In this document: piece by piece, positions 13,826 to 14,348 of the stretch
Layout of the letters: every line of letters begins with the position of its first letter
How positions within the stretch are numbered: the first letter of the stretch is position 1
Origin: Candidatus Neomicrothrix sp. UBA4742
GTDB lineage: Bacteria; Actinomycetota; Acidimicrobiia; Acidimicrobiales; Acidimicrobilacustridaceae
Direction of reading: 5' to 3'
NCBI GenBank assembly: GCA_002403895.1
Contig: DHIQ01000084.1
Location: forward strand, 1-14,348
DNA: 14,348 bases
Notes under the pieces: model-generated
What the model was told of the DNA's origin: nothing
Database searches by the model: none
The model's input: the letters and a program-made list of their open reading frames with translations, nothing else
Program-made: the position numbers and the translations under genes

Positions 13826-14348
13826 ATGTCCGACCCGTCCCCTGTGCCCGACTCCGCCCCTCTCCACGCCGACGACCCCACCCGCATGCACACCTACGGC
13901 GCGGCCACGGCGGCCCTGGCCGAGGAGGTAATCGCCTACACCCTCGAGCGCTTCGCCATGAATCCCCCACCGCTCGACGCCCCCCGCACCCGGGCCGACC
14001 TCGAAGGCGAGGCCGGGCCCACCATCACCGTGTCCGGACTCGGCGGCCCCGAAGCGCTCCGACTCTGGGTCGACGTCCTGGCCCCTGCCTGCATCTCCCA
14101 GGACCATCCCCGGGCGCTGTCGTTCGTGCCGTCGGCGCCGACCGAGGCGTCAGCACTGTTCGATCTCATCCTCGGAGCCTCGTCCATCTACGGCGGCTCG
14201 TGGCTGGAGGGCGCCGGCGCGGTGTATGCCGAGAACCAGGCCCTCCGCTGGATCGCCGACCTGGCCGGGCTCTCGGCCGGCGCAGGCGGGTGCTTCGTTT
14301 CGGGCGGATCGGCCGGGAACCTGAGTGCGCTGGTCACCGCCCGCCACG
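13826..14348 (+). CDS. Group II PLP-dependent decarboxylase, N-terminal part (runs off the window)
   Basis: The frame is open from the ATG at 13826 to the window end (174 complete codons), so the gene is truncated only by the edge. It matches the start of pyridoxal-phosphate-dependent decarboxylases of the glutamate/tyrosine/aromatic amino-acid type: HPRALSFVPSAPTEASALFDL (~96-116), IYGGSWLEGAGAVYAENQALRWIADLAGL (~122-150), and FVSGGSAGNLSALVTAR (157-173), where SGGS-x-N is part of the cofactor phosphate-binding region. The catalytic lysine lies in the missing part. The enzyme would remove CO2 from an amino acid; substrate cannot be told. It diverges from imuA' with a 90-nt gap. A weak TAGACC (13814-13819) ends 6 nt before the ATG and no ribosome binding site is evident, so this too may be leaderless, but no -35 is visible. 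Confidence 0.87.
   Translation, partial: MSDPSPVPDSAPLHADDPTRMHTYGAATAALAEEVIAYTLERFAMNPPPLDAPRTRADLEGEAGPTITVSGLGGPEALRLWVDVLAPACISQDHPRALSFVPSAPTEASALFDLILGASSIYGGSWLEGAGAVYAENQALRWIADLAGLSAGAGGCFVSGGSAGNLSALVTARH

Noticed and set aside
13736..14107. Upstream extension of imuA' by 124 codons
   Set aside because: It would translate through the LexA box and promoter and lies antisense to the decarboxylase start.
1..14348. CRISPR arrays, tRNA/rRNA genes, insertion sequences or phage genes
   Set aside because: None seen: no regularly spaced repeats, no cloverleaf-like arms, no transposase or integrase motif on either strand.

Overview
This is a GC-rich, densely coded actinobacterial window. 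GC- or C-ending codons dominate every gene. The SOS boxes are of the TCGAAC-N4-GTTCGA type used by actinobacterial LexA, and several start codons sit directly behind a -10 hexamer, as in leaderless actinobacterial mRNAs. The mix of an ImuA'/ImuB/DnaE2 mutasome, a Tat-exported single-module surface protein and Ser/Thr kinases would fit the class Acidimicrobiia, but that placement is inference.

Layout. Positions 1-359 (+) hold the end of a LemA-family gene. Next, on the minus strand and read from right to left, come a HAD phosphatase (3486-2833), a small channel-like membrane protein (2829-1717) and a receptor-type Ser/Thr kinase (1586-381). A VapBC toxin-antitoxin pair (4312-3579, minus) has its own promoter, which carries two copies of an 8-bp palindrome. 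The error-prone polymerase gene dnaE2 (8478-4975, minus) follows, with a DoxX-like membrane protein gene 31 nt downstream of it. On the plus strand are a Tat-secreted protein (8619-9173), then a one-helix membrane-anchored protein overlapping a probable GT-C-fold glycosyltransferase (9457-11225). The imuA'-imuB operon (13735-11244, minus) comes next, and the start of a PLP-dependent decarboxylase (13826 onward, plus) runs off the right end.

The central theme is inducible translesion synthesis. imuA'-imuB and dnaE2 encode the three partners of the actinobacterial mutasome: a catalytically dead Y-family protein with a clamp-binding motif, a RecA-like accessory protein without a Walker lysine, and the C-family polymerase. 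They lie in two separate transcription units about 2.7 kb apart. Each unit has one LexA box placed between -35-like and -10-like hexamers, so both should be switched on together by DNA damage. The plus-strand cell-surface genes between them have no visible link to repair.

Structural points beyond the genes: an AT-rich palindromic segment inserted in frame in imuB; a perfect 11-bp hairpin containing the stop codons of two convergent genes; a perfect 12-bp hairpin between vapC and the phosphatase gene; and a repeated start-site layout (-10 hexamer, 5-6 nt, ATG) suggesting leaderless transcripts.
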